Source of the DNA: Clostridia bacterium
Lineage (GTDB): Bacteria; Bacillota_A; Clostridia; Oscillospirales; QAKW01
Length of the DNA stretch: 11,358 nucleotides
Assembly: GCA_017396865.1 (NCBI GenBank)
Contig: JAFQKO010000107.1
Location: forward strand, 1 to 11,358
Direction of reading: 5' to 3'
Below, in pieces: positions 11,188 through 11,358 of this stretch. A program made the position numbers and the translations under genes. Numbering within the stretch: the first letter of the stretch is position 1; each line of letters begins with the position of its first letter. The notes beneath the pieces were generated by a model, which was not told where the DNA came from, made no database searches, and saw nothing but the letters and a program-made list of their open reading frames with translations.

Positions 11188-11358
11188 TCAATGTTCCGGA
11201 AAAAGGATCTGTAATCCCGCTTTTTCGCAATAGTTTCCGCTCTTGCTTTTTTCCAATATGTGGATAAGCTCGATCCACTTGTCGGTGAATTCCCGCTCGG
11301 TGACGGTGCTTTCGCCGCTTTTGAAAACACTGTTTACGGTCGGGGATTTTTCCCTTTC
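11188..11358 (-). CDS. C-terminal part of an element gene coupled to the recombinase (5' end outside window)
   Basis: The frame is open from the right window edge and ends at TGA (11190-11188), giving 56 residues. The stretch VTEREFTDKWIELIHILEKS near the middle is the most distinctive part, followed by GNYCEKAGLQILFPEH. It ends 2 bp before the recombinase ATG, so the two genes are almost certainly co-translated. Short proteins with a T--EFT-KWI-LI---E pattern occur just upstream of serine recombinase genes in clostridial elements, as I recall them; I cannot assign a function. This reading is preferred over two overlapping frames on the same strand because of the coupling and the plausible composition. 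Confidence 0.6.
   Translation of the reverse strand, partial: EREKSPTVNSVFKSGESTVTEREFTDKWIELIHILEKSKSGNYCEKAGLQILFPEH

Larger units (their letters stand above)
9497..11358. mobile_element. Left end of an integrated element with a large serine recombinase (other end outside window)
   Basis: The cotJC homology stops at about 9496. From there on the DNA holds a short non-coding end, the recombinase gene and the end of another coupled gene that runs off the window. The recombinase stop is close to the junction, the usual position of the integrase in elements moved by large serine recombinases. The exact crossover cannot be placed without the other end or an empty site; it should lie between about 9494 and 9592. 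Cargo is unseen, so the element could be a prophage, a transposon of the Tn5397/Tn4451 kind or an intervening element. Confidence 0.75.

Noticed and set aside
1..11358. CRISPR array, tRNA or rRNA genes
   Set aside because: No regularly spaced repeats and no cloverleaf or rRNA-like sequence were noticed on either strand.

Overview
The window looks like chromosome from a moderately GC-rich member of the Clostridia (Firmicutes), probably of the Oscillospiraceae/Ruminococcaceae type. This is inferred from strong AAGGAG-type ribosome binding sites, AzlCD, TspO and XRE-type small regulators, a remnant of a CotJC-like spore-coat manganese catalase, and a large serine recombinase of the TndX/TnpX kind. 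The species cannot be fixed from this sequence alone.

Left part (1-4156) is ordinary chromosome in compact units. The 3' end of an O-acetylhomoserine sulfhydrylase gene is followed by metA, whose residue 111 is Glu, the acetyl-CoA type. The pair would make O-acetylhomoserine and sulfhydrylate it directly to homocysteine. A divergent pair follows: a small two-helix membrane protein on the minus strand and an XRE regulator on the plus strand. Their shared intergenic region carries two related 17-bp palindromes 53 bp apart. Next come azlC-azlD (branched-chain amino acid export) with a HAD phosphatase in the same operon, then a convergent TspO/MBR gene. Convergent neighbours share bidirectional terminators.

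Middle part (4157-7486) holds one large single gene with its own promoter and terminator. It encodes a 987-residue protein I do not recognise. It has a helical N-terminal half, a hydrophobic segment, a Ser-Asp repeat that forms a perfect EF-hand-type loop, a long charged coiled coil, a possible PH-like beta domain, a Pro-rich linker and two C-terminal zinc ribbons.

Right part (7487-9296) carries a WYL-domain transcription regulator and a small operon: a Mor-like DNA-binding protein, a 56-residue membrane protein and a 58-residue Cys/His protein. The last two are short genes that are easily missed.

The right end (9299-11358) is the junction of an integrated element. A 3' fragment of a CotJC/manganese catalase gene (about 65 codons) is cut off exactly where a large serine recombinase module begins. 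The recombinase gene is preceded by the end of another element gene that runs off the window. The element therefore appears to interrupt a sporulation gene. Whether it is a simple insertion or a skin-like intervening element excised during sporulation cannot be decided here.
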